NCBI RefSeq assembly: GCF_022288805.1
Contig: NZ_JAKOPM010000005.1
Location: 1-64,000 of the forward strand
Origin: Corynebacterium yonathiae
Lineage (GTDB): Bacteria > Actinomycetota > Actinomycetes > Mycobacteriales > Mycobacteriaceae
Length of the DNA stretch: 64,000 bases
Direction of reading: 5' to 3'
Positions within the stretch are counted from its first letter, which is position 1, and each line of letters begins with the position of its first letter. A program made the position numbers and the translations under genes. Positions 1 to 9,410 of this stretch are shown in pieces. Below the pieces are notes generated by a model. The model saw nothing but the letters and a program-made list of their open reading frames with translations. It was not told the DNA's origin and searched no databases.

Positions 1-288
1 CAGTGCCAACTAGACCACCGCATCGAATACCACCAAGGCGGACCCACCAGTCCGGATAATTTAGTAAACCTTTGCCAGCATCACCACAACATCAAAACCG
101 ACCGCCAAGTCCACTACATCCTCGACCCCATCACCGGCACCATCGCCTGGCTCCACCGAGACGGCACCTACCAACTAGACCACGCCACCGGACCACTAGC
201 CACACCCCAAACCCACTGGAACCACACCTGGGCACAATACCTCGCACTACAACAACAAAAAACAAAGAGAAAGGCAGCAACACAATAG
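1..288 (+). CDS. HNH endonuclease domain protein, C-terminal part (partial)
   Basis: Reading frame 1 is open from the first base to a TAG at 286-288, giving the last 95 residues of a protein that starts outside the window. The stretch has the layout of an HNH nuclease domain: a D-H pair in LDHRIEYHQGG, then the Asn of SPDNLVNLC, then a His cluster in CQHHHNIK. This pattern is typical of the DUF222/HNH proteins that are multicopy in corynebacteria. A second family member lies at 56197-57183 in this window. Codon use is rich in CAC, ACC and CAA, unlike the genes that follow. Substrate and biological role are unknown. Confidence 0.8.
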   Translation, partial: QCQLDHRIEYHQGGPTSPDNLVNLCQHHHNIKTDRQVHYILDPITGTIAWLHRDGTYQLDHATGPLATPQTHWNHTWAQYLALQQQKTKRKAATQ

Positions 289-432
289 GTTGATAGCATC
301 CGGTGCACGGTTGTGTGAACGATCGTGCCTCGCTTTAATGTGCAGTTTTCCTCCTCTGGGATGATGTTGGCCGTCGTTCAGGGTAGCTAAACTATAAGAG
401 GTAATTTCCCATTTACAAGGAGAATTTGTCTC
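289..432. promoter_or_regulatory. Intergenic promoter region of the ABC exporter operon
   Basis: This gap precedes the two-gene ABC exporter operon. A plausible -10 hexamer (TATAAG) lies near 391-396, and a clear Shine-Dalgarno AAGGAGAA at 417-424 serves the ATG at 433. No convincing operator was seen. Confidence 0.4.
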
Positions 433-1161
433 ATGACTGATGCTGCGGCTCGCGCCGTTGACTTGTTCAAGCAATACGGAAGCGATGACACAGCCGTTGT
501 GGCCCTGGATCATGTATCCATTGAATTCGGCAAGAACGAATTCACTGCGATCATGGGCCCATCGGGCTCCGGTAAGTCGACGCTAATGCACACGATGGCT
601 GGTTTGGATTCAGCGACTTCCGGCTCGGCGTTTATCGGCGATACCGATATGTCGGCGCTCAACGACAAGGACATTACGGCGCTGCGCCGTGATCGGCTGG
701 GCTTTATTTTCCAGTCCTTTAACCTTGTTCCTACGCTGACTGCCGCGGAAAACATCACGTTGCCGACCGACATTGCGGGTAAGGACGTCGATAAGCAGTG
801 GTTCGAAGAGGTAACTCGCCGTCTAGGCTTGGCAGAGCGCTTGGAGCACCGACCGGCTGAGCTATCAGGCGGCCAGCAGCAGCGCGTGGCCTGTGCCCGC
901 GCGCTGGTTTCCCGTCCGGAAATTATCTTCGGCGATGAGCCAACCGGCAACCTGGACTCCAATTCTTCGGCCGAGGTGCTCGATATTTTGCGGACGGCAG
1001 TGGACAAGGATGACCAAACCGTGGTCATCGTGACGCACGATGCGAAGGCAGCGTCGTACGCGGACCGAGTGGTTTTCCTTGCTGACGGCAAGCTTGTCAA
1101 CGAGTTGCACAATCCGACGATGGAGGCCATTCACCAGGTAATGGCGGAGATTGAGGGCTAA
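433..1161 (+). CDS. ABC transporter ATP-binding protein (MacB/LolD type)
   Basis: The 242-residue ATPase would power the FtsX-like permease encoded directly downstream. Walker A GPSGSGKST is at residues 42-50, the Q-loop in FIFQSFNLVP near 94, signature LSGGQ at 144-148, Walker B IIFGDEP at 164-170, and the switch His in VIVTHD at 202. Length and the QSFNLVPTLTAAEN stretch fit the MacB/LolD/FtsE group of exporters acting on substrates already in the membrane or periplasm. The TAA stop (1159-1161) is immediately followed by the ATG of the permease, so the two genes are translationally coupled. The substrate cannot be told from sequence; antimicrobial peptide or lipoprotein export are family possibilities. 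Confidence 0.93.
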   Translation: MTDAAARAVDLFKQYGSDDTAVVALDHVSIEFGKNEFTAIMGPSGSGKSTLMHTMAGLDSATSGSAFIGDTDMSALNDKDITALRRDRLGFIFQSFNLVPTLTAAENITLPTDIAGKDVDKQWFEEVTRRLGLAERLEHRPAELSGGQQQRVACARALVSRPEIIFGDEPTGNLDSNSSAEVLDILRTAVDKDDQTVVIVTHDAKAASYADRVVFLADGKLVNELHNPTMEAIHQVMAEIEG

Positions 1162-3705
1162 ATGGCACGCGGAAATGCAATGCGCAGGGTGTCCCTGCGC
1201 AATATCGTGGCGCATAAGTTGCGCCTTGGGCTGACAATTCTCGCGGTGGTCTTGGGCACGGCGTTTATTGCCGGCTCGTTTATGTTCACCAATTCGCTGA
1301 AGTCTACTTTTGACTCCGCCGTGGATAATGAATTTCGTGGCGTGGATGCGGTGGTGAGCCAGAAGGACGATAACGGCGGGAAGCTGGATGAAAAGCTTCG
1401 CCAGAAATTGGCGGATGATGAAGATGTCAAGAACATCAACATCGCGGATTCGGAGACCGTCGTCGCAGCCAATGAGGACTCGGAGGCCTATCAGACTCAG
1501 GGCGGTACGGCCAGCGTTGTCCCGTTTTATCCAGAGGATAAGGTCGTTGGCGGCGCCGATAAGCTGAAGGAGGGCGAGGAGCCGAGCGGTAAGGACGAAG
1601 TCCTTGTCAATTCCTCCGCGGCGGATAAATATGGAATCTCCGTGGGACAAAAGCTCATTGTGGTTCACCCCGATGAGCAGGATACGGTAACCGTTTCTGG
1701 TATCTCGGAACCAGCCGTAGACCAGGGCGATAGCATCGTGCTGAGCATGGCCGAGAAGGACTACCTGGAGCGCTACGGCGATCCGAGCCAGCTCAAGGTT
1801 TCTGCGGCCGAAGGCGTGGATGCGAACGCCTTGGTGGATCACCTAAATGACAAGTATGACGTCAAGGCGGAGTCGGGCGAGCGCCTGGCGGAGGAAACCT
1901 CTGAGATGATGTCCTCCGCCTTGAAGTTCATTAACTATTTCCTCATTGCATTCGGTTTGATTGCGCTGCTGGTGGGCACGTTTATCATCGCTAATACCTT
2001 CTCCATGATTGTCGCGCAGCGCACCAAGGAATTCGCACTTCTGCGTGCGCTGGGTGCTTCCCGCCGCCAGATTACGAACTCGGTGGTGGTGGAATCTGCC
2101 ATCGTGGGACTTCTGGGTTCCATTGTCGGCGTTGTTGCCGGCATGGGTTTGGTGGCCATCATTAAGGCAGTAATGAGCGCGAAAGGAATGCCGTTCGACG
2201 GTGGCTTGGGCCTGAGCGTTTCGGCCATCGTGGTCCCGATTATTTTGGGCACCATCGTGACGGTCGTGTCCGCGTGGGCCCCGGCACGGCGCGCAGGTCG
2301 CGTGCAGCCGGTTGAAGCGATGCGCACCACCGAGTCTGCTTCTGCAACGTCCCTGAAGGTCCGCACGATTTTCGGTGCCATTATTTTGCTGGTTGGCATT
2401 GTTGCGGCGTTGGCAGGCGTGCTTTCCGACGGCGAGACGAACGTCCGCGCCGTCCTCGTCGGTGTGGGCGCGTTCGGGGTCATTGTCGGATTCTTCTTGG
2501 CTGGCCCGGCCTTGTCGCTGCCTTTGGTGCCGACGGTAGGCAAGGTAATCGGTGCGCCTTTCGGTGCTATCGGTTCTTTGGCGGCGACGAACTCTCGTCG
2601 CAATCCACGCCGCACGGCAGCCACTGCATTTGCGCTGACCCTGGGGGTGGCCTTGGTGACGGCTATTGGCATGCTTGGTGCGACGATGAAGTCCTCCGTG
2701 GCCGATACCGTGGAGCAGAACATCACCTCGGATTACCTCCTTTCTGGCCCTAGCTCCGGTGAATTCCCAACACCGAAGGACACTGGTAAGCGTGCGGCTG
2801 AGGCTGAGGGCGTAGATAAGGCCATCACCATCGGTATGGCTCCAGTGACCGTTGATGGTCAGGCATCGATGGATTATGGTCCGCAATTCCAACAGACTAC
2901 GACTGCGGATGGAGATCCGTCGTCAATGATTGCGCTCGACATGGTCGAGGGCGATGCCAACTTGGATAAGGGATTCATTGCTACCGAAGACTTTGCCAAG
3001 GAAAACGGCTGGAAGGTAGGAGAGACCTATAAGGTAGCTTCTGCGGAAAAGGACAAGAAGGCCGAGGCCAAATTGGTCGGCATCTTTAAGCCCACCGATG
3101 TTGTGCAGAATATGGTGCTCTCGCAGGAGGTAGCTGAAAAGGTTGCACCGGAGAAGTCCTTTACCGTCCAGATGGTGGGCGTCTTGGGTCAAGAAGGCTA
3201 CGACAAGGAAGAACTGCGCCATAACCTGGAGGATGCGGTTAAGGATCTGGTTGTGGTTCAGGTCAATTCCGGTGAGGAGTATGCGGGCCAAGCTGCAGGC
3301 TTCATCGACCAGATGCTCTCCATCCTCTATGGCCTGCTCGCCCTTGCGGTGGTTATTGCAGTGCTGGGCATTGTTAATACCTTGACCTTGGGCGTGATTG
3401 AGCGCCGCCAGGAGATCGGGATGTTACGGGCCGTGGGCACGCAACGCCGCCAGATTCGCACGATGATTACCCTTGAGTCCGTGCAGATCGCGCTCTTTGG
3501 TGCGGTGATGGGCATCCTCATTGGCCTCGGCTTGGGCTGGTCTTTCATTAAGATCCTCGGTGATGAGGGACTAGACTCTGCGCAGGTTCCGTGGGCGATG
3601 GTGCTCATTATGCTGGTGGGCTCGGCCATCGTCGGCATTATCGCAGCAGTTTGGCCTTCGCACCGCGCGGCGAAGACGCCGCCATTGGAAGCAATCGCCG
3701 ACTAG
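1162..3705 (+). CDS. FtsX-like ABC transporter permease
   Basis: This 847-residue membrane protein is the partner of the preceding ATPase. A first transmembrane helix lies at about 17-38, followed by a large extracytoplasmic domain to about 255. A cluster of helices (about 258-375) carries the FtsX core with RTKEFALLRALGASRRQ, two more helices lie at about 405-465, then a second extracytoplasmic domain and a second FtsX core (about 720-840) with RRQEIGMLRAVGTQRRQ. The duplicated FtsX module gives one polypeptide where some families use two. It starts at the ATG abutting the ATPase stop. A strong bidirectional terminator follows. Confidence 0.92.
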   Translation: MARGNAMRRVSLRNIVAHKLRLGLTILAVVLGTAFIAGSFMFTNSLKSTFDSAVDNEFRGVDAVVSQKDDNGGKLDEKLRQKLADDEDVKNINIADSETVVAANEDSEAYQTQGGTASVVPFYPEDKVVGGADKLKEGEEPSGKDEVLVNSSAADKYGISVGQKLIVVHPDEQDTVTVSGISEPAVDQGDSIVLSMAEKDYLERYGDPSQLKVSAAEGVDANALVDHLNDKYDVKAESGERLAEETSEMMSSALKFINYFLIAFGLIALLVGTFIIANTFSMIVAQRTKEFALLRALGASRRQITNSVVVESAIVGLLGSIVGVVAGMGLVAIIKAVMSAKGMPFDGGLGLSVSAIVVPIILGTIVTVVSAWAPARRAGRVQPVEAMRTTESASATSLKVRTIFGAIILLVGIVAALAGVLSDGETNVRAVLVGVGAFGVIVGFFLAGPALSLPLVPTVGKVIGAPFGAIGSLAATNSRRNPRRTAATAFALTLGVALVTAIGMLGATMKSSVADTVEQNITSDYLLSGPSSGEFPTPKDTGKRAAEAEGVDKAITIGMAPVTVDGQASMDYGPQFQQTTTADGDPSSMIALDMVEGDANLDKGFIATEDFAKENGWKVGETYKVASAEKDKKAEAKLVGIFKPTDVVQNMVLSQEVAEKVAPEKSFTVQMVGVLGQEGYDKEELRHNLEDAVKDLVVVQVNSGEEYAGQAAGFIDQMLSILYGLLALAVVIAVLGIVNTLTLGVIERRQEIGMLRAVGTQRRQIRTMITLESVQIALFGAVMGILIGLGLGWSFIKILGDEGLDSAQVPWAMVLIMLVGSAIVGIIAAVWPSHRAAKTPPLEAIAD

Positions 3706-3716
3706 CTGCCTAGTCT

Positions 3717-3752
3717 AAGGCCTCCCCTCATCACACGTTGAAGGGAGGCCTT
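3717..3752. terminator. Bidirectional intrinsic terminator
   Basis: AAGGCCTCCC (3717-3726) pairs with GGGAGGCCTT (3743-3752), a 10-bp stem flanked by A/T-rich sequence on both sides. It sits between the convergent permease and MprF-like genes and can serve both. Confidence 0.8.
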
Positions 3753-3759
3753 ATTGCTT

Positions 3760-6069
3760 TTACGCGGCCATCCATGCCTTGACTGCAGATACCGCATCCT
3801 TGGTCTTCATATCAGGCAGGTATGCGTGCATGGTGGCCAGCGCGATGGAAGGAAGCTTCAATTCATCGTGATAGCACAGGTACCACGGGTGTTCCTCCGG
3901 TTGAAATTTGCGCTTACTGGCTGCGAGGGTGCGGAAGCCGTAGAGCGGTTCGACTCCTTCCCCAATGCGATTGAGGGCGACGTCGAGCCAGTTAGGCTCG
4001 TCAGGCTGTCCAGCCAAAGGCGCACCGGACAAAGAGATCCAAGCAAGACCTTCGGACTGGGCAATGAGCATCGCTTCTGAGATGAGGAGTTCAATTACTC
4101 CCTTAAAGCCGTGCTCGTTGCGGCGCATGACGTCGAGAACGTAGCCGGCAATAGCACCATTTTCATATACCGGCATCCAACTGGTCACACCATGCAAAGT
4201 GCCGTCGGCGGACTCGGCAAGCAAAAGCCGGGTGCCGGTCACCATCATTTCTTCTAAGCCGCCGAGGGTAAAGCCCATCTCGGGTAGGGCCTTGTCGGAA
4301 ACCCAGTCCTCGCTGAGTGCGCTAATGCGGGCGATAGAGGCAATATCTAGCTCCTCCCACGTGGTCCACCGAGTGCTAACGCCTTCCTTCGCGGCTTTGT
4401 TTCGGGCCGTGCGCACATTTTGAAATTTCTTTCCTTTGAATTCCACGGATTCGCAGTTGAGGACTGCTTCTTCTGCAACTTGGAGACGCTTGAGTTGCGG
4501 GTGAGCATCGGCGAACTGCGCACTGACGGAATACCACGTCACGGCCCAGCCTTGCTCGGCGGCAAAGCGCTCGAACTCGGCGCTGATATCGAGACCGATG
4601 GGGGCGCCCAGCGTGAGCGCGATGCCATTGGAGACGCGATAGGCCACATAGGAGTCACCGTGGAAGTAGTACCGGTTGGATTTCCACAGCGTCATAAAGG
4701 AGAGGTGATCGCCGGTACCGGCTTCGAGTAAGCGGCGTGCGGTGGCGCGGTCGGACTCTTGGGCCGGGTCAACGGGCCGAGAAAAGCCAAGGTAGAGGCG
4801 GACTGTCAAAAGGATCCAGAAGGCGTTTCCAACCCATAGGTAGACGAACCAGGAAAACATCGTTGCCGGCGCGACGTGGTGGGGAAGGATAAGCGCAACG
4901 ACGGCCGGCACGAAGCGCAATGGGGTCTCTGCGAGGATGTCGGAAAGGCTTGCTGGAGGAACGGTGTTGTGCAACGAGGCGATAAGGATCCAGAAGCCCG
5001 CGCCGAGAGCGGCGGCAAGTATAGCGAAGGCAATAGTGCGGGTGAAAAATGCGCGATTTTCTCGGATCCGGAAGAGCGAACGATTGATAAGCAGCATGAA
5101 CAGCGCCAAGAGCCAGGGCAGGATGACGAGCACGAGGTTGGCCAGGAGATAGCTCAGGCGGGAATCATCCCAAAGCTGGTAAGTCAGCAGGGCGATGGCC
5201 AGTACTTGGGTGATAACCGCCATCCACCAAGCGAGCACGCGGCCGCGCATAAGACCAAAGCACACCACCAGCTGGATGATAAACGGCATGATATTGGCTA
5301 CCAAAGCGCCGATGCCTTGGGCACGGGCGAGATCGACTGCGGCGGTGCAGCTGGTAGAAGTTAGCGAATCTGTGCAGGCTTGAGTCGCCTCCAGAGCAGA
5401 AAGGTGCGGTGCCCACAAGAGCTGTGTGATTTGGGAGAAAGGACCTTCGGCCATGGGGTCGAGTGCCACGAAGGCGGGGCCAATGGCTACGCAGGCGACA
5501 CCGACGGCGAGGAGCACGCGACGCTCCCTGATGGAAGGCGGTGCGGATTCGGGCTTAAAGAGCAATTGGCCAGCCGTAATAGACAGAGTGACGGCGACAA
5601 TGCCGAGAACATCTGACATGGTGCCGGAATAGAGCACAAAAGTGGTGGTAAGCACGATAAGCGAAACGCGCAGACGGCGGCGCCATAAGCGGGGGAGTAA
5701 GCCGGAAGCAAAACCGGCGGCACCGGCAATGAAGCCGATAGGGGTGAGGAAGGTATCGTTCAATAAGTCATTTCCCCATCGATTTAGGCCTACGGTCTCA
5801 ATGCCGCGGGCGAGCACGATGGACAGCGGGACGCTGATGAGCTGGGAGACAACTCCTACCGCCAATGTGCGCAAGGAACCTAAGCGCCATTCAGCGGGAA
5901 CGAGCCACAGCACGATGAGTACGGACAAGATAATGGCGCCACCGGGGTGCGCGGTAGTCAGCGCCAGCCAGTGGGAGGTGGGGAAGTCCACTAGGTGAAG
6001 CGACCACATAATGACTAAGACGGCTAGGGAAACGGGAAACCTGGTCAGGATGGTTTTAAGAACGGACAT
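3760..6069 (-). CDS. MprF/LysX-type aminoacyl-phosphatidylglycerol (or -diacylglycerol) synthase
   Basis: A 769-residue integral membrane enzyme. Multiple hydrophobic helices fill residues 1 to about 440; the soluble C-terminal half (about 450-760) is a DUF2156/GNAT-fold aminoacyltransferase domain, with GDHLSFMTLWKSNRYYF at its entry and YPEFAP-like motifs replaced by AWISLSGAPLAG near the end. Family members move an amino acid from aminoacyl-tRNA to a membrane lipid, changing surface charge. I chose the ATG at 6069 because GGAGG lies five bases upstream; an in-frame ATG at 6087 has a weaker site. It overlaps the upstream esterase gene by 14 bp, so the two are co-transcribed. Which amino acid (Lys or Ala) is transferred is not readable here. 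Confidence 0.87.
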   Translation of the reverse strand: MSVLKTILTRFPVSLAVLVIMWSLHLVDFPTSHWLALTTAHPGGAIILSVLIVLWLVPAEWRLGSLRTLAVGVVSQLISVPLSIVLARGIETVGLNRWGNDLLNDTFLTPIGFIAGAAGFASGLLPRLWRRRLRVSLIVLTTTFVLYSGTMSDVLGIVAVTLSITAGQLLFKPESAPPSIRERRVLLAVGVACVAIGPAFVALDPMAEGPFSQITQLLWAPHLSALEATQACTDSLTSTSCTAAVDLARAQGIGALVANIMPFIIQLVVCFGLMRGRVLAWWMAVITQVLAIALLTYQLWDDSRLSYLLANLVLVILPWLLALFMLLINRSLFRIRENRAFFTRTIAFAILAAALGAGFWILIASLHNTVPPASLSDILAETPLRFVPAVVALILPHHVAPATMFSWFVYLWVGNAFWILLTVRLYLGFSRPVDPAQESDRATARRLLEAGTGDHLSFMTLWKSNRYYFHGDSYVAYRVSNGIALTLGAPIGLDISAEFERFAAEQGWAVTWYSVSAQFADAHPQLKRLQVAEEAVLNCESVEFKGKKFQNVRTARNKAAKEGVSTRWTTWEELDIASIARISALSEDWVSDKALPEMGFTLGGLEEMMVTGTRLLLAESADGTLHGVTSWMPVYENGAIAGYVLDVMRRNEHGFKGVIELLISEAMLIAQSEGLAWISLSGAPLAGQPDEPNWLDVALNRIGEGVEPLYGFRTLAASKRKFQPEEHPWYLCYHDELKLPSIALATMHAYLPDMKTKDAVSAVKAWMAA

Positions 6070-7258
6070 CGTTGCCTCCAATTCCATCGAAGGGATCCTT
6101 GATAGCGGTCATTCCACCGCGGCTAGCGGCCCATGCGAAGGATTCGCGCAGGGCCGGGCGCCATACTTGAAAGGAGTGTCCACCGGGTCGGGTGCCAAAG
6201 TAGGTTTTCATGCCGGCGGTGCGGGCGGCATCGGAAAGCGAGCGCAAAGCATTGACCGAAGCAGTGTCTTTATCACCAGCGATGAAGATGGCCTGGGTAG
6301 AGAAGTGCTTGTGGGCGAGCAAGTGGGCGGGGTCCTGGTCATTGAAGGCGGATTCGTCCCCGGCGAAGAATTTCTTCACCGTTGCCGCGTGGTTGCCAAT
6401 GGTGGGCTCAGCCTCGCCGGAAATGTCGATGATGGAACCATAGGCTTCGGGTCGGTTGGTGGCGATCTGTAGGGAGCAGGTGCCGCCGTAGCTTAATCCG
6501 CCCACAGTCCAGGTGCGCTGATCCGGGTTGACTTTGAATTTTTGCTTAATGGCTTGTGGCACGTCCTGGCTGAGGTAGGTCATTACCTTGGCCTGGGAGC
6601 TATCGGCACAAATGGGGTTGGCGGTTTCAGAGCCGGTGGCGTCCACGGCTATGACGATGGGGCTGCGGCCCCCGTTAGCCGCCTGGAATTGGTCTGCAGT
6701 TTCGGCCGCCTCGCCCGAACCGAACCACTGATCCGGGCCGCCCGGGTTGCCGTGCAGGAGCACGATGACAGGCAGGGTGTGGTTCGTCCAGTATGCCGGC
6801 GGAATATACGCCGTTGCTTGCCGAGCGGCGAAATGGGAGGTGGTGCCGGGAAGATTCACATGGACGATGGCTGCACCAGACTTGGTGTGGGAAAATTCTT
6901 CGTAGCTCATTTCCTTCGCCACAGGGCGCGGGTCAAGGGACGCAATATCGGGATAGGTTTGGTATTCCATGTTGACGATGCCGACCGTGGCCAAAAGGGA
7001 AAAGATTCCGGCGGTGACCGTGACAATTTTAGGTTTGCGTACCAGCGCTGCCACGGGGACGAAGGCGGCGAAGAAGATGTACCACGGTACTTGCCAATGA
7101 CGCAGCAAGAACCAGGCAATAATGCACAACAGGGCGGCGATGACCAGCGGCCACACCTTGCGCTGGAGGAGAATAATGATGCCCGCAATCGCGAGGATGG
7201 CGTAGAAGATCACGCCATTGATGGGATCCGCCAAAGGCAGATTCAACAGGAAACTCAC
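6056..7258 (-). CDS. Membrane-anchored alpha/beta-hydrolase esterase (mycolyltransferase-like fold)
   Basis: The 400-residue protein starts with four predicted transmembrane helices (about 14-31, 36-52, 58-73, 78-95), followed by a secreted hydrolase domain. Nucleophile Ser256 sits in GGLSYGG, the acid is probably Asp329 in IFIAGDKD, and the His is His361 in RPGGHSF; LLHGNPGG near 168-174 supplies the oxyanion loop. The fold class is that of esterase D/antigen 85-like enzymes. The GTG start at 7258 is the first of the frame. Its end overlaps the aminoacyl-lipid synthase gene by 14 bp, which suggests hydrolysis or remodelling of aminoacylated lipids. That role is inferred from neighbourhood only. 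Confidence 0.85.
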   Translation of the reverse strand: MSFLLNLPLADPINGVIFYAILAIAGIIILLQRKVWPLVIAALLCIIAWFLLRHWQVPWYIFFAAFVPVAALVRKPKIVTVTAGIFSLLATVGIVNMEYQTYPDIASLDPRPVAKEMSYEEFSHTKSGAAIVHVNLPGTTSHFAARQATAYIPPAYWTNHTLPVIVLLHGNPGGPDQWFGSGEAAETADQFQAANGGRSPIVIAVDATGSETANPICADSSQAKVMTYLSQDVPQAIKQKFKVNPDQRTWTVGGLSYGGTCSLQIATNRPEAYGSIIDISGEAEPTIGNHAATVKKFFAGDESAFNDQDPAHLLAHKHFSTQAIFIAGDKDTASVNALRSLSDAARTAGMKTYFGTRPGGHSFQVWRPALRESFAWAASRGGMTAIKDPFDGIGGNDVRS

Positions 7259-7319
7259 CCGAAAAATATTAGGCTCGAGCGAGCCGAAAGTAACTGCTAG
7301 TTAGCTGGGAGTTTACCCC

Positions 7320-7679
7320 TTAAATCCCGTGATAAATGCGGGCCGCCCAGATGGTGCCGCGCCAAGCTAATACGATGCCGAGTCCGATGGTCCAGAAGAG
7401 ATATTTGCTAAGCCGCCACCATTGTTTGCGTTTGGTCATTTCTCCTAGTTCCTTGGCCAGCGTGGACCAGGTGGACAGGCCACCTGCGAGGCCGAGGGCG
7501 AGGAAGGGGTGGATGAGGGGGACGTCGGCAAGCTGGGCGAAACCATAAGCCAGGCCGAGGGCGAGGGAGCCCAAGATATTTGCCACGAAAGTGCAATAGG
7601 GGGCGGGTAAAAGCCGGGTGAAACCATAGCGGAGGCTACCGCCTATGAAGCCGCCGAGAAGGACACAAAGAAGATTCAT
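7320..7679 (-). CDS. crcB: Fluoride channel subunit CrcB/Fluc (first of tandem pair)
   Basis: A 119-residue protein with four hydrophobic helices. Fluc signatures are visible: GGFIGGSLRYG near 8-18, the Asn of TFVANILGSLALGL near 34, and GLAGGLSTWSTLAKE near 70-84 holding the polar TM3 track. Fluc channels export fluoride as dual-topology dimers. Many Gram-positives carry two unequal crcB genes side by side that form a heterodimer, which fits the overlapping partner upstream (7676-7978). The overlap of 4 bp indicates one transcript. No fluoride riboswitch was recognised, since upstream lies coding sequence. Confidence 0.9.
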   Translation of the reverse strand: MNLLCVLLGGFIGGSLRYGFTRLLPAPYCTFVANILGSLALGLAYGFAQLADVPLIHPFLALGLAGGLSTWSTLAKELGEMTKRKQWWRLSKYLFWTIGLGIVLAWRGTIWAARIYHGI

Positions 7680-7978
7680 CGCAGCTTGTCACCTGCCAGG
7701 TAGCCGCCCACGCAGCCAACGACGGTGGCAAGGACATAAGCCAAAGCGATGGTCCAGTGTGCCTCGGAGGTGAGGAAGGCGAAGGTGGCAAAGCTAGTAA
7801 AACCGCCCAGCACGCCCGTGCCCCAAAATGGGCTGGGGCGGAAGTAGCCCATGAGCGCGCTGCCGAGAATATTAATGATGAGCAGCGGGATCATCCCGCC
7901 GCCGAGCGCTGCGGAGAGTAGGTATCTGGCAGCCGCACCGAGCGCGGCGCCAGCACCTACGACGAGGAATTGAGGCAT
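7676..7978 (-). CDS. crcB: Fluoride channel subunit CrcB/Fluc (second of tandem pair)
   Basis: A 100-residue four-helix membrane protein of the Fluc family: VGAGAALGAAARYLLS at the N-terminus, the pore Asn in LIINILGSALMGYF near 34, and GVLGGFTSFATFAFLTSE near 59-76. It is shorter than its partner at 7320-7679 and overlaps it by 4 bp, so the two probably form an obligate heteromeric antiparallel channel. The start lies 10 bp after the stop of the symporter gene, so it is likely on the same transcript. Confidence 0.9.
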   Translation of the reverse strand: MPQFLVVGAGAALGAAARYLLSAALGGGMIPLLIINILGSALMGYFRPSPFWGTGVLGGFTSFATFAFLTSEAHWTIALAYVLATVVGCVGGYLAGDKLR

Positions 7979-7988
7979 GCGGCCTATG

Positions 7989-9410
7989 TTACTTCCAGTC
8001 CATTCCCTGGGACTCTACGAACGCGCGCACCTCATCTACCGGTTTAGTGAGCTTGGGATCAAAAGCGAGGTACGCCTTAGTCTCGCGGGCTACTAGGCCG
8101 GAAAGGAGGAGTAGCCCAATGAGGTTCGGGATGGCGATGAGGCCATTGGCCAGATCGGAGAAGGTCCAGGCAAGCTCGAGCTCCGAGACGGAACCGACAA
8201 AAAGCAGGCAGGCAAAGAACATGCGGTAGGGGATCGAAGCCTTGCGGCCGCACAGGGATTCCAAAGAACGCTCGCCATAATAAGCCCAGGCCATGATGGT
8301 GGAAAAGGCGAAGAAAATAATGGAGAGCGAAACGATGGTGCCGCCCCAGTCGCCAGGCAATACACGGGAGAAAGCCTCGGCCGTCATGATTCCGGCTTCG
8401 TCGCGGCCCATATCCCAGGTGCCGCCGACCACAATGACCAAGCCGGTAATGGTGACCACAATGATGGTGTCAATGAAGGTCTGCGTCATGGAGACTAGCC
8501 CTTGGCGCGCCGGGTGGGGGGTTTTGGCGGCCGCCGCGGCGATGGCGGCGGAGCCCATGCCGGACTCATTAGAGAAGATGCCGCGGGCGACGCCGTATTG
8601 AATAGCCATCATGATGGTCGAGCCTACGAAGCCGCCACCGGCGGCCGTTCCAGTGAAGGCATCGCTGAAAATCATGGCGAAGGCGGCGGGGATCTCGCTA
8701 GCGTGCGAGAAGATCACAAACAGTCCACCAAGAACATAAACGATGATCATTAAAGGCACGAAGGCCGCGGTGATGCGGCCGATGGCCTGGATTCCACCGA
8801 GGAGTACGGAGCCTACCAAGACGAACAGGATTGCACCGGTGGCCGCTGGGGCGATGCCGAAAGTGGATTCCATATTGGTAGCCACGGCATTGGCTTGGGC
8901 GAGGTTGCCAATACCAAAAGAGGCACAGATTGCAAAGATGGCAAAGAAGACAGCTAGCACGGAGCCGAGCGGCCCGGGGATACCGCGCTTGAGATATTGC
9001 TGCGGGCCGCCGGACATTTCGCCCTTAGAGTCGGTGGTGCGAAAGCGCACACCGAGGTATGCCTCGGTGTATTTGGATGCCATGCCCACTAGACCCGTAA
9101 TCCAGATCCACACCAGCGCGCCCGGGCCGCCAATAGATAGTGCGGTGGCCACGCCCACGATATTTCCTACGCCTACGGTGGCAGCAAGAGCGGTGGTCAG
9201 CGCCTGGTAGTTGGAAATATCTCCTTCGGTGGACTCATCATCAGAGTCTGTGGCAAAGACGTGGCGCAGCGCGCGGCCCAGTGCCCGAAATTGGAGACCG
9301 CCCAAGCGGATGGTCAGCCACAGGCCCGTACCCAACAGGAGCGGAATGAGGATGAATGGTCCCCAGACCACGGCGCTGATGGCGGAGAGGATGGAATTAA
9401 GCGAGTCCAT
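7989..9410 (-). CDS. Sodium:alanine symporter family (AGCS) protein
   Basis: A 473-residue permease with about 10-11 hydrophobic helices. The AGCS signature is clear: LAATVGVGNIVGVATALSIGGPGALVWIW around 95-125, followed by KYTEAYLGVRFR and the SGGPQQYL stretch. Family members import alanine or glycine with sodium or protons. The ATG at 9410 is the first start in frame. A plausible promoter lies upstream on the minus strand, with -10 TATAGT at about 9427-9432. The crcB pair follows within 10 bp and is probably co-transcribed. Substrate specificity is from family knowledge only. Confidence 0.92.
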   Translation of the reverse strand: MDSLNSILSAISAVVWGPFILIPLLLGTGLWLTIRLGGLQFRALGRALRHVFATDSDDESTEGDISNYQALTTALAATVGVGNIVGVATALSIGGPGALVWIWITGLVGMASKYTEAYLGVRFRTTDSKGEMSGGPQQYLKRGIPGPLGSVLAVFFAIFAICASFGIGNLAQANAVATNMESTFGIAPAATGAILFVLVGSVLLGGIQAIGRITAAFVPLMIIVYVLGGLFVIFSHASEIPAAFAMIFSDAFTGTAAGGGFVGSTIMMAIQYGVARGIFSNESGMGSAAIAAAAAKTPHPARQGLVSMTQTFIDTIIVVTITGLVIVVGGTWDMGRDEAGIMTAEAFSRVLPGDWGGTIVSLSIIFFAFSTIMAWAYYGERSLESLCGRKASIPYRMFFACLLFVGSVSELELAWTFSDLANGLIAIPNLIGLLLLSGLVARETKAYLAFDPKLTKPVDEVRAFVESQGMDWK

